In this document: positions 24,000 to 32,053 of the stretch, in pieces
Layout: each line of letters starts with the position of its first letter
Numbering within the stretch: the first letter of the stretch is position 1
Assembly: GCA_036676475.1 (NCBI GenBank)
Contig: JAKFCU010000079.1
Location: 1 to 47,271, forward strand
DNA length: 47,271 bases
Direction: 5' to 3'
Source of the DNA: LC029 sp036676475
Lineage (GTDB): Bacteria; Bacillota; Bacilli; Aneurinibacillales; RAOX-1
Notes under the pieces: generated by a model
What the model was told of the DNA's origin: nothing
Databases searched by the model: none
Seen by the model: the letters and a program-made list of their open reading frames with translations, nothing else
Position numbers and translations under genes: made by a program

Positions 24000-24767
24000 G
24001 TGATTATTCGTTTTGAAAGAAATCAAAAAATTAAATATGGGTGGGTGGTCGAGGATCGAGTTCGAGTCATTGAGGGGGATATTTTTAAAGATGGCGAAGA
24101 AACGGTTATGACTGGACTGGAAGTGTCCTTGTCTGACATCCAATTGCTCCCTCCATGTCTGCCAACCAAAATTATATGTATCGGCTTGAACTATAGAGAC
24201 CATGTACAGGAAATGGGCCTAGAGCTTCCTGAACGCCCTCTCATGTTTCTAAAGCCATCTACCTCGGTAATTGGCCCTGGAGGACAGATAGTATATCCGT
24301 CTCTTAGTCAAAATGTTCATTTTGAAGTAGAGTTAGGAGTGGTCATCAAGAAAACGGCAAAAAATATATCTGCAGCAGAGGCAGAAGATTATATTATGGG
24401 ATATACCTGTGCGCTTGATATGACGGCACGTGATATTCAAATGTCGGATGGGCAGTGGACAAGAGGAAAATCATTTGACACTTTTTGCCCAATTGGTCCA
24501 GGAATCGTTCCGAAATTGCAATGGAACCAGCTGGAGATTGAATTAAGCGTCAATGGGGAAATGCGGCAGAAGTCCAATACCAATCAATTGATCTTTGGCG
24601 TTCCTCAGCTTATGGAGGATATTAGTAAAGTAATGACACTTCTTCCAGGAGATATCATATTGACAGGAACCCCATCAGGAGTAGGAGCGGTGAACATAGG
24701 AGATCAGTTAGAAGTTCGTATCGAAGATTTTCCTCTGCCTTTGCGGTGTGAGATAGTTAAAGAATAA
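24000..24767 (+). CDS. Fumarylacetoacetase-family hydrolase/isomerase
   Basis: A 255-residue FAH-superfamily enzyme (acylpyruvate hydrolase or oxaloacetate-type decarboxylase group). Key motifs: KIICIGLNYRDHVQEMG (about 58-74), RPLMFLKPSTSVIGPG, the metal-binding VHFEVELGVVIKK, GYTCALDMTARDIQ and KSFDTFCPIGPGI, ending LTGTPSGVGAVNIGD. The Glu/Glu/Asp metal triad is present. The start is GTG 24000, with GGAGG eight bases upstream. The exact substrate cannot be read from sequence. A terminator and repeat copy follow. Confidence 0.87.
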   Translation: MIIRFERNQKIKYGWVVEDRVRVIEGDIFKDGEETVMTGLEVSLSDIQLLPPCLPTKIICIGLNYRDHVQEMGLELPERPLMFLKPSTSVIGPGGQIVYPSLSQNVHFEVELGVVIKKTAKNISAAEAEDYIMGYTCALDMTARDIQMSDGQWTRGKSFDTFCPIGPGIVPKLQWNQLEIELSVNGEMRQKSNTNQLIFGVPQLMEDISKVMTLLPGDIILTGTPSGVGAVNIGDQLEVRIEDFPLPLRCEIVKE

Positions 24768-24812
24768 AAGAAAACCCACCACACGATTTTGAGTGAGGTG
24801 GGTTTTCTTGTT
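24768..24812. terminator. Terminator of FAH-family gene
   Basis: AAGAAAACCCACC pairs perfectly with GGTGGGTTTTCTT (13 bp), then TGTTTCTT. A repeat copy starts six bases later. Confidence 0.92.
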
Positions 24813-24817
24813 TCTTA

Positions 24818-24867
24818 CACTTATCAGAAAGTAGTATACGCATAAAGAAAAGCTAGTAGCTTTTTTA
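24818..24867 (+). repeat. 51-nt repeat copy overlapping the phaC stop
   Basis: A 50-base copy (CACTTATCAGAAAG..., hairpin AAAGCTAGTAGCTTT). Its terminal TTA (24865-24867) is the complement of the phaC stop codon TAA. It follows the FAH-gene terminator. Confidence 0.88.
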
Positions 24868-25953
24868 TTGCGAACGTTCAGCGAGCCAATCGCCAATTGT
24901 CGGATAAGTAAGCTTAACGGCTTGACGACCAAATACAATGGACACATGGCCGGTAGGTATAAGAGATAAAGTTTTATCTTTACTTGAGATAGCATCCATT
25001 AGAGGTTCAAGCTGTTTAGGTTGAGCAATATGATCGCGAGTAGCCCCGATATTTAACACGTTTGCCGTGATGTTGGCAAGATCTACACGTTGACCGCGAA
25101 TGAATAGCTCCCCTTTAATAAGCTTGTTATTTTGATAGAAGTCGCGGATCCATTGACGGAATGCTTCCCCAGGGAACGGAATCCCATCATTGACCCATTT
25201 TTGCATTAACTTCCAGCTTTCTACGAAAGAACTACTTTCCACTCGATCAGCTAAGCTTATATAAGGGCCGTAAAAATTGACTAACGGCTTAAGCATCTTA
25301 TTTCCAAAGTCGATCATTTCAGGCGGGATATTACCTAAGGTTTCTACCATTTTATCTAAATTAAAATAGCGTTCATCCAACCAATTGGTAAATAGACCAA
25401 GATTAGAGAAATCCATAGGCGCTGTCATAAAGATAATATTCTTGATTGGCAACTGATTATGAAGGGAAGCGAAGATGGATGTCATCGTTCCACCCATACA
25501 ATAGCCAAGTACGGAAACCTCATCGGCTCCAGTATAACGAAGAACCTTTTTTACAGCTCTAGGCATGTAATCCATAATATAGTCATCTAGCTTCATATGT
25601 CGATCTTCCGGTCCTGGAGTTCCCCAGTCTAAAAGATAAACATCAAAGCCTTTATTAACTAGATATTCTATTAAGCTATTTCCTGGAGACAAGTCTAAAA
25701 TATAAGGTTTGTTGATAAGAGCATAAAACATAAGTAAAGGAACTCGATGCTTCTTTTCAACATTTGGTCCAAATCGGTATAGCTTAGCTTTATTTTTGCT
25801 CCAGATCACTTCTTTTGGCGTCTGGTATACCTGAGGTTCGGCTTCCTCAATCATAATTTCATTATAGCGTTTTACCCGGTTCATCTGTTTTTTTAGATCT
25901 TCTGGCAACTGGCCTAGGATATCTTCCCACTCTTTGATAGGGGATAAAACCAT
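24865..25953 (-). CDS. phaC: Class IV poly(3-hydroxyalkanoate) synthase subunit PhaC
   Basis: A 362-residue PHA synthase catalytic subunit that polymerises 3-hydroxyacyl-CoA on granule surfaces. The lipase-like box GYCMGG places the nucleophile at Cys152; the other triad residues are Asp307 (RDHIAQP) and His336 (TGHVSIVFG). It matches the Bacillus PhaC type that needs PhaR. ATG 25953 has GGAGGG nine bases upstream; upstream in-frame ATGs lack a site. It is the last gene of phaR-phaB-phaC. The stop codon lies inside a 51-nt repeat copy. An 86-base palindrome lies between phaB and phaC. Confidence 0.95.
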   Translation of the reverse strand: MVLSPIKEWEDILGQLPEDLKKQMNRVKRYNEIMIEEAEPQVYQTPKEVIWSKNKAKLYRFGPNVEKKHRVPLLMFYALINKPYILDLSPGNSLIEYLVNKGFDVYLLDWGTPGPEDRHMKLDDYIMDYMPRAVKKVLRYTGADEVSVLGYCMGGTMTSIFASLHNQLPIKNIIFMTAPMDFSNLGLFTNWLDERYFNLDKMVETLGNIPPEMIDFGNKMLKPLVNFYGPYISLADRVESSSFVESWKLMQKWVNDGIPFPGEAFRQWIRDFYQNNKLIKGELFIRGQRVDLANITANVLNIGATRDHIAQPKQLEPLMDAISSKDKTLSLIPTGHVSIVFGRQAVKLTYPTIGDWLAERSQ

Positions 25954-26040
25954 TTTTATATACCCTCCACTCATTCTATTGGCGATTAGGAAAGTATTAG
26001 TTTTTTCACTTTCCTTCACTGCATAAGTGCAACTAGTTTC

Positions 26041-26125
26041 CCCCTCTTGACATCAAGGTTACACCTTCATTTTGATAAAATACCATTTTATCAAAATGAA
26101 CCCAAAGGGTTGATGTCAAGAGGGG
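26041..26125. repeat. Large nested palindrome between phaB and phaC
   Basis: The outer arms CCCCTCTTGACATCAA and TTGATGTCAAGAGGGG pair perfectly (16 bp). Between them lie GGT-TAC-ACC, then TTCATTTTGATAAAAT/ATTTTATCAAAATGAA (16 bp, ACC loop), then CCC-AAA-GGG. The whole can fold as a four-way junction on either strand. It lies in the phaB-phaC mRNA. The outer arms resemble those at 39188-39234. Confidence 0.93.
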
Positions 26126-26220
26126 AAATGACGCACAATCTCATTGATCAATACCTTGTCAATGAGGTTTCTGTGCCAATGGCTTGGCGCCAGCCAAGTT
26201 TTCTTTACCTATAAAGGCTC

Positions 26221-26964
26221 TTACATGTAAAGGCCACCGTTAATGTTAAGCTGCTGACCAGTGATGTAGTCACCTTCGCTCGCAAGATAAACCACTGCTC
26301 TTGCAATTTCCTGTGGCTGTCCAAGACGACGCTGAGGGATTTTGGATACGATTTTTTCAAGAATTTCAGCAGGGATTTCGGCTACCATTTCTGTTTCAAT
26401 GAAACCTGGGCAAATGGCATTTACCGTAACTCCCTTATTTGCCATCTCAAGGGCAAGTGACTTGGTAAAGCCAATTAATCCAGCTTTAGAAGCGGCATAG
26501 TTGGTTTGACCAACATTACCGGATTGGCCAATAACAGAACTAATGTTAATAATACGGCCAAATTTTTGTTCGACCATTGATGGTAGAACCGCACTGGTTG
26601 TATTGAATGCACTGTTTAAGTTGACGTCGATAACTTTTCTCCAGTTTTCTTCCGTTAACTTTAAGAATGAACGATCACGAGTGATTCCAGCATTATTAAC
26701 TAACAGATCCACTTTACCAAATTGGCGAATGGCATCATCTACAAGAACCTTTGCTTGTGAACTATCGGATACGTCAGCTTGACTTGCGTAAGCTTGACTG
26801 CCTAAGGCTTCAATTTCTTTCACTACTTCAAGTGCAGCATCTGCATTGCTATTATAGTTAATGACAACTTTTGCACCTTGGCGTGCCAATTCTAAAGCAA
26901 TAGATTTTCCAATACCACGAGATCCACCTGTTACGATAGCAACTTTATTGTCGAGTGTTTTCAT
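26221..26964 (-). CDS. phaB: Acetoacetyl-CoA reductase PhaB
   Basis: A 247-residue SDR that makes (R)-3-hydroxybutyryl-CoA for PHB. The Rossmann motif TGGSRGIG is at 12-19, NNAG is near 90, and the catalytic Ser and YAASK follow in the expected places (about 143, 156, 160). The C-terminus GQQLNINGGLYM is typical. It cannot be told from FabG by sequence alone; the place between phaR and phaC makes PhaB the best call. GAGAGGATG precedes the ATG. Confidence 0.9.
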   Translation of the reverse strand: MKTLDNKVAIVTGGSRGIGKSIALELARQGAKVVINYNSNADAALEVVKEIEALGSQAYASQADVSDSSQAKVLVDDAIRQFGKVDLLVNNAGITRDRSFLKLTEENWRKVIDVNLNSAFNTTSAVLPSMVEQKFGRIINISSVIGQSGNVGQTNYAASKAGLIGFTKSLALEMANKGVTVNAICPGFIETEMVAEIPAEILEKIVSKIPQRRLGQPQEIARAVVYLASEGDYITGQQLNINGGLYM

Positions 26965-27054
26965 CTTGATACATCCTCTCAGCTATATATAGTTTATTTT
27001 TATACTTATTGGAATGTCGAATACCCTTAATTTATTCTATTTTTTTAATATTTT

Positions 27055-27531
27055 CTATTTCTTATTGGTATTTGACTCTTGGTTGTTTTTGATGTTTGTG
27101 GCTTTTGAGGCCGCAACTTCCTGTTTGGATTGAAGGAGTTCAAAGAGTTGATCAAGTCTCTTGGAAATGTTTGAGACATCTGATTTCAAAGATTGAACTT
27201 CTTTTGTTAAATCAAACTGCTTCAATCGATCGAGGACATTTTCTTCTATTGTTTGTTCTAGTTTATCCACCTTATCTTCTACGCTGATCACTATAGAAGC
27301 GACGTTTGAAAGGTCTTGGCGAGAAGGCATGTTGGCTTGCTCAAGATATTTTTCAGTTGATTTCTGCGCTAAGTTTTGATAATGCAGATAACCATTCAGA
27401 GACTGACCCATCAACTTGGAAAATTCTTCCTTGTGCATGGTTTCATCTAACGTTTGGTTCCATTGCTCTTCGGCTTTGTCATACATCTGTTTCCAGATGG
27501 CAAATGGATCAAACGGGATTTGCTGACTCAT
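27055..27531 (-). CDS. phaR: PHA synthase subunit PhaR
   Basis: A 158-residue helical subunit required with PhaC in class IV synthases. It opens MSQQIPFDPFAIWKQMYDKA, the conserved PhaR start, and continues with WNQTLDETMHKEEFSKLMGQ and long amphipathic helices with coiled-coil character to residue 140, ending in an Asn/Lys-rich tail. ATG 27531 has AAGGGAG seven bases upstream; an upstream ATG at 27573 is rejected. It is first of the phaRBC operon and divergent from phaQP. Confidence 0.92.
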   Translation of the reverse strand: MSQQIPFDPFAIWKQMYDKAEEQWNQTLDETMHKEEFSKLMGQSLNGYLHYQNLAQKSTEKYLEQANMPSRQDLSNVASIVISVEDKVDKLEQTIEENVLDRLKQFDLTKEVQSLKSDVSNISKRLDQLFELLQSKQEVAASKATNIKNNQESNTNKK

Positions 27532-27862
27532 GGTTTCACTCCCTTTTGTATCTTTTGTGATTAGATTTAACAATAAAACAATTCAGAACAGCAACACTTC
27601 TTGCGGATAGCCGTGCTTTCTCTCAGAATTCAGTATATATGTCGAATTTTCAGAGGTCTGAAAGCTTACAAACAAAATTATAGTAAATGATGCGTATTAA
27701 AACAATCGAAACCCTTCGACAATTATCTATATGTTCTAGCAATAGACTTCGAAATTTGTCGAACGAATGTTAAAACAAATGAGATGGAAATACTTGACAC
27801 CGTAGGCCACATAGGTGTAAATTACACATAGAAGCAAAATTAATGATTCGAAGGTGATAAGA
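27532..27862. other. Divergent phaR-phaQ intergenic region
   Basis: A 331-base control region. Besides the phaQ promoter/operator it contains an inverted pair TTCGACAA (27715-27722) and TTGTCGAA (27756-27763). No gene is visible. Minus-strand promoter elements for phaR were not resolved. Confidence 0.5.
27794..27827 (+). promoter_or_regulatory. phaQ promoter and operator
   Basis: TTGACA (27794-27799) is followed after 18 bases by TAAATT. Overlapping the -10 is a perfect 6-1-6 palindrome GTGTAAATTACAC (27815-27827), and ACACC/GGTGT repeats lie around the spacer. The placement fits repression by PhaQ. Confidence 0.7.
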
Positions 27863-28312
27863 ATGTCGGCCAATAATGAGAAGGGACAGCAAATCAAAGA
27901 AGATGAGAAGTGGAATATTCCCGGTGGGCCGCCTAAGAATATGATGGTACCGGTTCTGCTTCTTATATTAAAAGGTTGGAATGCGCATGGCTATGAATTA
28001 ATTCAGCAATTGGTTAAGTTCGGATTTAATTCCATCGATCAAGGGAATGTTTATAGAACCCTTCGACAGTTGGAGAAAGAGAATATTGTAAAATCCGAAT
28101 GGGATACAACATCTGGTGGTCCAGCGAAGCGTGTATACTCCTTAACGGATGCAGGAACCCAATATTTAGAATCTTGGGCTGAAGCCTTGGGTCAATATCA
28201 GCAGATGCTGGATCAATTTTTTAATATGTACACACAATTCTTTATGGCATTGCCAAACGTTTCTACGTTCAGTAGTATGAAACCTAAAGTCAAAGAAGAT
28301 TTAGATGAGTAG
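27863..28312 (+). CDS. phaQ: PHB-responsive PadR-type regulator PhaQ
   Basis: A 149-residue winged-helix repressor. The PadR core is visible: PVLLLILKGWNAHGYELIQQ, DQGNVYRTLRQLEKENIVKS, GPAKRVYSLTDAGTQYLESW, with a C-terminal helix. In Bacillus megaterium PhaQ represses phaQP and senses PHB; the same role is inferred. ATG 27863 follows GAAGGTGATAAGA; the ATG three codons earlier is less well spaced. It is cotranscribed with phaP. Confidence 0.9.
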   Translation: MSANNEKGQQIKEDEKWNIPGGPPKNMMVPVLLLILKGWNAHGYELIQQLVKFGFNSIDQGNVYRTLRQLEKENIVKSEWDTTSGGPAKRVYSLTDAGTQYLESWAEALGQYQQMLDQFFNMYTQFFMALPNVSTFSSMKPKVKEDLDE

Positions 28313-28378
28313 GAATGACCTCAGCATATTGCTGTGTCATATATAAAAAAACATAAAAAATTCTAGGAGGATGTAAAA

Positions 28379-28930
28379 ATGGCGACAGTACAAGCGAAAA
28401 AGAATGAATTAACAAATCCGGTGAATGTTTTTGATACTATGTGGGATGGATGGCTTAATAGTGTAAAGCTAATGAATGGATATCAGCGCGAAATGGAAGC
28501 TGTAACCATTCAAGCTATTGAGCGTCAAAAGGAAATTTGGTTGCAAACCAAAGAAAATGTAGATAAATTAGAAGCTGAATTAGGAAAATTTGCTGCTGAT
28601 GTTAAGATCAACTTTTTCGATAATGTGAAAAATGTAAATGGTGAAGCCGTGTCGAAGAATGTGGAAGAATGGAATAAGCGTGCTGAAGAAGTGGTCAATA
28701 AAATTCAACAGCTCTATGGTACTCCTGGAAAAGCTAGCAGCAGTTTAGTAGGCAAGTCACTTGAACAGCTAGAATCTACCCTCATGAGTCTTATTGAGCA
28801 GCAGCAAAAGAGCCGTTCAGAAGTACAAGAGCTTTTAGAGAACTTTACAGATCAAGTCAAGAAGACGAATAAAGGGCTAATGGAATCTTGGGAAACCAAT
28901 CGTTCATCTGCTTTTAATATGTTTAAATAA
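28379..28930 (+). CDS. phaP: Phasin PhaP
   Basis: A 183-residue all-helical granule-surface protein. It has no signal or membrane helix, but long amphipathic helices (VKLMNGYQREMEAVTIQAIE; KEIWLQTKENVDKLEAELGK; LEQLESTLMSLIEQQQKSR). This fits Bacillus phasins, which coat PHA granules and control their number. AGGAGG lies eight bases before the ATG. It follows phaQ by 66 bases and ends in a clear terminator. Confidence 0.9.
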   Translation: MATVQAKKNELTNPVNVFDTMWDGWLNSVKLMNGYQREMEAVTIQAIERQKEIWLQTKENVDKLEAELGKFAADVKINFFDNVKNVNGEAVSKNVEEWNKRAEEVVNKIQQLYGTPGKASSSLVGKSLEQLESTLMSLIEQQQKSRSEVQELLENFTDQVKKTNKGLMESWETNRSSAFNMFK

Positions 28931-28951
28931 GCAAATTTGCATGAATAATAG

Positions 28952-28985
28952 ACCCCTCTTGCTTTAAGTAGCAGGAGGGTTTTTA
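28952..28985 (+). terminator. phaQP terminator
   Basis: ACCCCTCTTGC (28952-28962) pairs with GCAGGAGGGT (28971-28980), followed by TTTTTATT. Confidence 0.85.
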
Positions 28986-29016
28986 TTATTTTAGTAAAAC
29001 ATCATTTGAAGGATAT

Positions 29017-29844
29017 TTATGTGTTCTTTTTAAAAAGTAAAATAACGACCAAAAGCAATACGGAGAATAAGACAATGGTTCCTCCTGAAGCCCAGTTGAG
29101 ATAGAAGGCGGCGGTCAACCCTCCCAAGACAGAAACCTCGGCAAATAGAATGGAGAGCCATAGTGTTTGCTTAAAACTATGAGATATTTGCAACGCGGCA
29201 GCTACAGGCAAGGTGATGAGGGAAGAAACGAGTAAGATGCCTACAATTCTCATGGAAATAGCAATGGTCAACGCAACAAGAAGGATAAAGATCATATTGA
29301 CGAAACTTCGTTTAATACCAGATATTCGGGCATATTCTTCATCAAAGGATAAAGCAAATAGCTCTTTATAAAGAAGGATAACTGTTAATAATACAATAAG
29401 TCCAACTCCCGAAATTATCCATAGGTCCATACGACTAACGGCTACAACGCTGCCAAACAGATAAGAAAATAAATCTACATTGAATCCATTAGCCATACTG
29501 ATGAGGATAACCCCTAGTCCTATACCAGTAGATAGAATAATAGGGATTGCCAACTCCTGATAAAAGCGATAGGCCTTTCGCAATTGCTCCACGATTAAGG
29601 ATCCCGCAATGGAGAACACCATTCCTATATACATAGGATTCAACCCATGAAAAAGAGAAACATTTTTTTCAAGTAAAATACCTGCAGCGATACCGGAAAG
29701 CGTGATATGGGATAGTGCTTCAGCCATGAGAGACAATCGGCGAACGACCAAAAATACACCAATGGCAGGACAAATCACACCGATAATAATTCCGGCATAT
29801 AAGGCATTCTGCATAAATTCATATTGGAGAATCAGTTCTAGCAT
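29017..29844 (-). CDS. znuB: Zinc/manganese ABC transporter permease
   Basis: A 275-residue ABC-3 family permease with about eight membrane segments. Features include VRRLSLMAEALSHITLSGIA near the N-terminus (the ABC-3 signature region) and EEYARISGIKR near residue 167. It pairs with the ATPase gene 14 bases upstream. Zinc is favoured by the Zur-like box ahead of the operon. GGAGG precedes the ATG by ten bases. No substrate-binding lipoprotein gene follows. Confidence 0.87.
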   Translation of the reverse strand: MLELILQYEFMQNALYAGIIIGVICPAIGVFLVVRRLSLMAEALSHITLSGIAAGILLEKNVSLFHGLNPMYIGMVFSIAGSLIVEQLRKAYRFYQELAIPIILSTGIGLGVILISMANGFNVDLFSYLFGSVVAVSRMDLWIISGVGLIVLLTVILLYKELFALSFDEEYARISGIKRSFVNMIFILLVALTIAISMRIVGILLVSSLITLPVAAALQISHSFKQTLWLSILFAEVSVLGGLTAAFYLNWASGGTIVLFSVLLLVVILLFKKNT

Positions 29845-29858
29845 TTGTTTCTTTCCTC

Positions 29859-30623
29859 CTAGTGATGATGTTCGACGAGGTTCATAAAGGACCCGTATGC
29901 TTTTTCTAAGATCTTAGTCTGATTAGCTTCAAATTCACTAGGGTTTCCATGGAAATGTATATTTTTGTTCAAACAAGCCACTTTATTTACATGGTGTGTC
30001 ATCATACCGATGTCATGCGTAACCATTAGAAGAGTCAATTGATGCTCTTTATGGAGGCGATCTAGCAATTGATAAAATCGATCAACCGATTCGGTGTCGA
30101 CCCCGACCGTAGGTTCATCTAAAATGAGAAGTTCCGGATTGGACACAAGGGCGCGGGCAATAAAAGCACGTTGCTGTTGGCCACCGGACAGTTTGCCGAT
30201 GTTACGATCAGCAAAATCGGATAAACCGACCTGGTTGATCGCTTCATGAATATGGGATCGATTCTCTTTGGTTAATCGCTTAAACAATCCAAGCTTTCCG
30301 AATAAGCCCATGGAGACGACTTCAAAAACGGTAGCTGGAAAACCGCTGTTAAAACTGTTGGCTTTTTGCGACACATAGCCAATTTTATACCAATCCCTGA
30401 AAGCGAAAATAGGCTGACCAAATAGGTGAACTTCTCCCTGACTCGGCTGCATGAGGCCTAGAATAATTTTTAGTAAGGTGGATTTTCCTGATCCATTAGG
30501 ACCAACCAAGCCGACATAGTCGCCAGAATGAATGGTGAAATCTACACCTTTGAGCACTTCATTGGAACCGTAATCGAAATGAATATGTTTACATTCCACG
30601 ATGGATTTCATAGGTTTGTGCAC
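29859..30623 (-). CDS. znuC: Zinc ABC transporter ATP-binding protein
   Basis: A 254-residue ABC ATPase. Walker A GPNGSGKST is near 40-48, the Q loop is in GYVSQKA, the signature LSGGQQQR is near 144-151, Walker B LLILDEPT follows, and the switch His lies in LMVTHDIG. The start is the GTG at 30623, with GGAGGGAG ten bases upstream, or ATG 30611. First gene of the znuCB operon. Confidence 0.88.
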   Translation of the reverse strand: MHKPMKSIVECKHIHFDYGSNEVLKGVDFTIHSGDYVGLVGPNGSGKSTLLKIILGLMQPSQGEVHLFGQPIFAFRDWYKIGYVSQKANSFNSGFPATVFEVVSMGLFGKLGLFKRLTKENRSHIHEAINQVGLSDFADRNIGKLSGGQQQRAFIARALVSNPELLILDEPTVGVDTESVDRFYQLLDRLHKEHQLTLLMVTHDIGMMTHHVNKVACLNKNIHFHGNPSEFEANQTKILEKAYGSFMNLVEHHH

Positions 30624-30652
30624 TGAGAGGTAACTCCCTCCTGTTAAAATAA

Positions 30653-30667
30653 TACGAATGATTCCGA
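30653..30667. promoter_or_regulatory. Zur-like box
   Basis: TACGAATGATTCCGA is a 7-1-7 dyad close to the Bacillus Zur consensus (TCGTAAT-N-ATTACGA). It lies 30 bases before znuC. It predicts zinc-dependent repression. Confidence 0.65.
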
Positions 30668-30899
30668 TTTAATTCTTCAAAACTATTTTATCATAGGTGA
30701 GTAAAGGTTAGAAGTCAAGGGGGTAAATAAATGGCTAGCAGCCATTACTATGGAGGATTGCACAAAGTCTGCAGATTTAGACCTAATTTCGTGCAAAGGT
30801 CGACAATATATAGCTTAGTTTTGCAGGATTTTTTATATCCTATGTAGAAGGATATATCTGATAAATCACAATTTAATATTTAATGAGGAGTTTCAATCT

Positions 30900-32012
30900 A
30901 TGCTATCAACTCATCGGGCTTTGCGTAAACAGCTCTTAATCTTCGCTAATGAATATATAGAAGAAGTATTTAAACAGTCGCAAAATTTTGAAGTAATATT
31001 TATAGAAAAGAAGGCTGAGCTAGTAGAAATACTTCAACAAGCACTCTTATTTGTTCTTGAAGCTATTGAAGACGAAGGAATTTGCTCACGTTCCATTACT
31101 AACTTTGCCCAACGATATGCTGAACATTACATCATTTATTTTCATGATGCAGAAACATTAATTCGTGATTGTGCCGAATTAAAACACCGTTTTATACGTC
31201 AACTGATTTATCCCTATATGAAAGGAAAAAAGCAGGAAAGAGCCGTTTTGATCATAAGCACCTTTGTGGATGAATTTATGGTTCGATTATTCAAGGAAAA
31301 ACAGTGGGAACTTGAGAGGATGGAAGTAGAGAAGTTTAATGCCATTGGAAACATGGCATCGGGAATGGCTCATGAACTCCGTAATCCTATTACGAGCATT
31401 AAGGGGTTTCTTAAGCTGATCTATGAAATGCATCCACACCCAGCAGAGATCCATCAATATTATACAATTATCGAAGATGAAGTAAAGCGGCTTGATTATA
31501 TCTTAGAGCGATTCCTTTCTTTGAGCAAAAGAAAAAACATTTCCATGAAGAGGGAGTTTGAGGAAGTCAATGTTGTAGATCTCATTGAGCGTTGTGTGTC
31601 GCTATTTGAATTCGAATTTATTAGACTGGGAATTGAGACTATTCTTGATCTTGTACCTTTCGCAGCAATCAAAGGTAATGGTAAAGAGTTGGAGCAAACC
31701 TTTATTAATATTATTAAAAACGCTTGTGAAGAATTTCAACAGGTTTCTCACCAAAAGGAGAAGATGATTAAAATCTCCTGTCGATTATCAGAAGAGAAAA
31801 TCTATATTTTATTTTTTAATAATGGGAGCCCTATTGACCCTAACACCGTCAAAAATCTCTTTCATCCTTTCTACTCTACAAAGGAAAATGGGACGGGATT
31901 AGGTTTAGCTATCTGTAAGCAAATTATAGAGGCACATGGCGGGAGGATTCAAATCTATCCAGAAGGCGAAGGAACCATGGTAGAGCTAAGCCTTCCAAGA
32001 CATTCGGAATAA
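30900..32012 (+). CDS. Orphan sensor histidine kinase
   Basis: A 370-residue soluble kinase. The N-terminal 145 residues are helical, without membrane segments, and of unrecognised type. HisKA has GMAHELRNPITSIKGFLKL with the phosphorylated His158. The HATPase domain shows NIIKNACEEF (N box), FHPFYSTKENGTGLGLAICK (F and G2 boxes) and ends IYPEGEGTMVELSLPR. There is no response regulator gene beside it, which is typical of kinases feeding the Spo0 phosphorelay; that role is inferred. GAGGAG lies nine bases before the ATG. A terminator at 32016-32053 follows. Confidence 0.87.
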   Translation: MLSTHRALRKQLLIFANEYIEEVFKQSQNFEVIFIEKKAELVEILQQALLFVLEAIEDEGICSRSITNFAQRYAEHYIIYFHDAETLIRDCAELKHRFIRQLIYPYMKGKKQERAVLIISTFVDEFMVRLFKEKQWELERMEVEKFNAIGNMASGMAHELRNPITSIKGFLKLIYEMHPHPAEIHQYYTIIEDEVKRLDYILERFLSLSKRKNISMKREFEEVNVVDLIERCVSLFEFEFIRLGIETILDLVPFAAIKGNGKELEQTFINIIKNACEEFQQVSHQKEKMIKISCRLSEEKIYILFFNNGSPIDPNTVKNLFHPFYSTKENGTGLGLAICKQIIEAHGGRIQIYPEGEGTMVELSLPRHSE

Positions 32013-32015
32013 GAG

Positions 32016-32053
32016 AAAAATAGTCTTAGCCAATAGGCGAAGACTATTTTTGT
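32016..32053. terminator. Bidirectional terminator
   Basis: AAAATAGTCTT pairs with AAGACTATTTT, with inner GCC/GGC, followed by TGTTTT. It lies between the convergent kinase and membrane protein genes and overlaps the end of the latter. Confidence 0.88.

Noticed and set aside
27003..27025. TACTTATTGG as a possible decayed copy of the 51-nt repeat
   Set aside because: Only the first ten bases match; the centre and second hairpin are absent.
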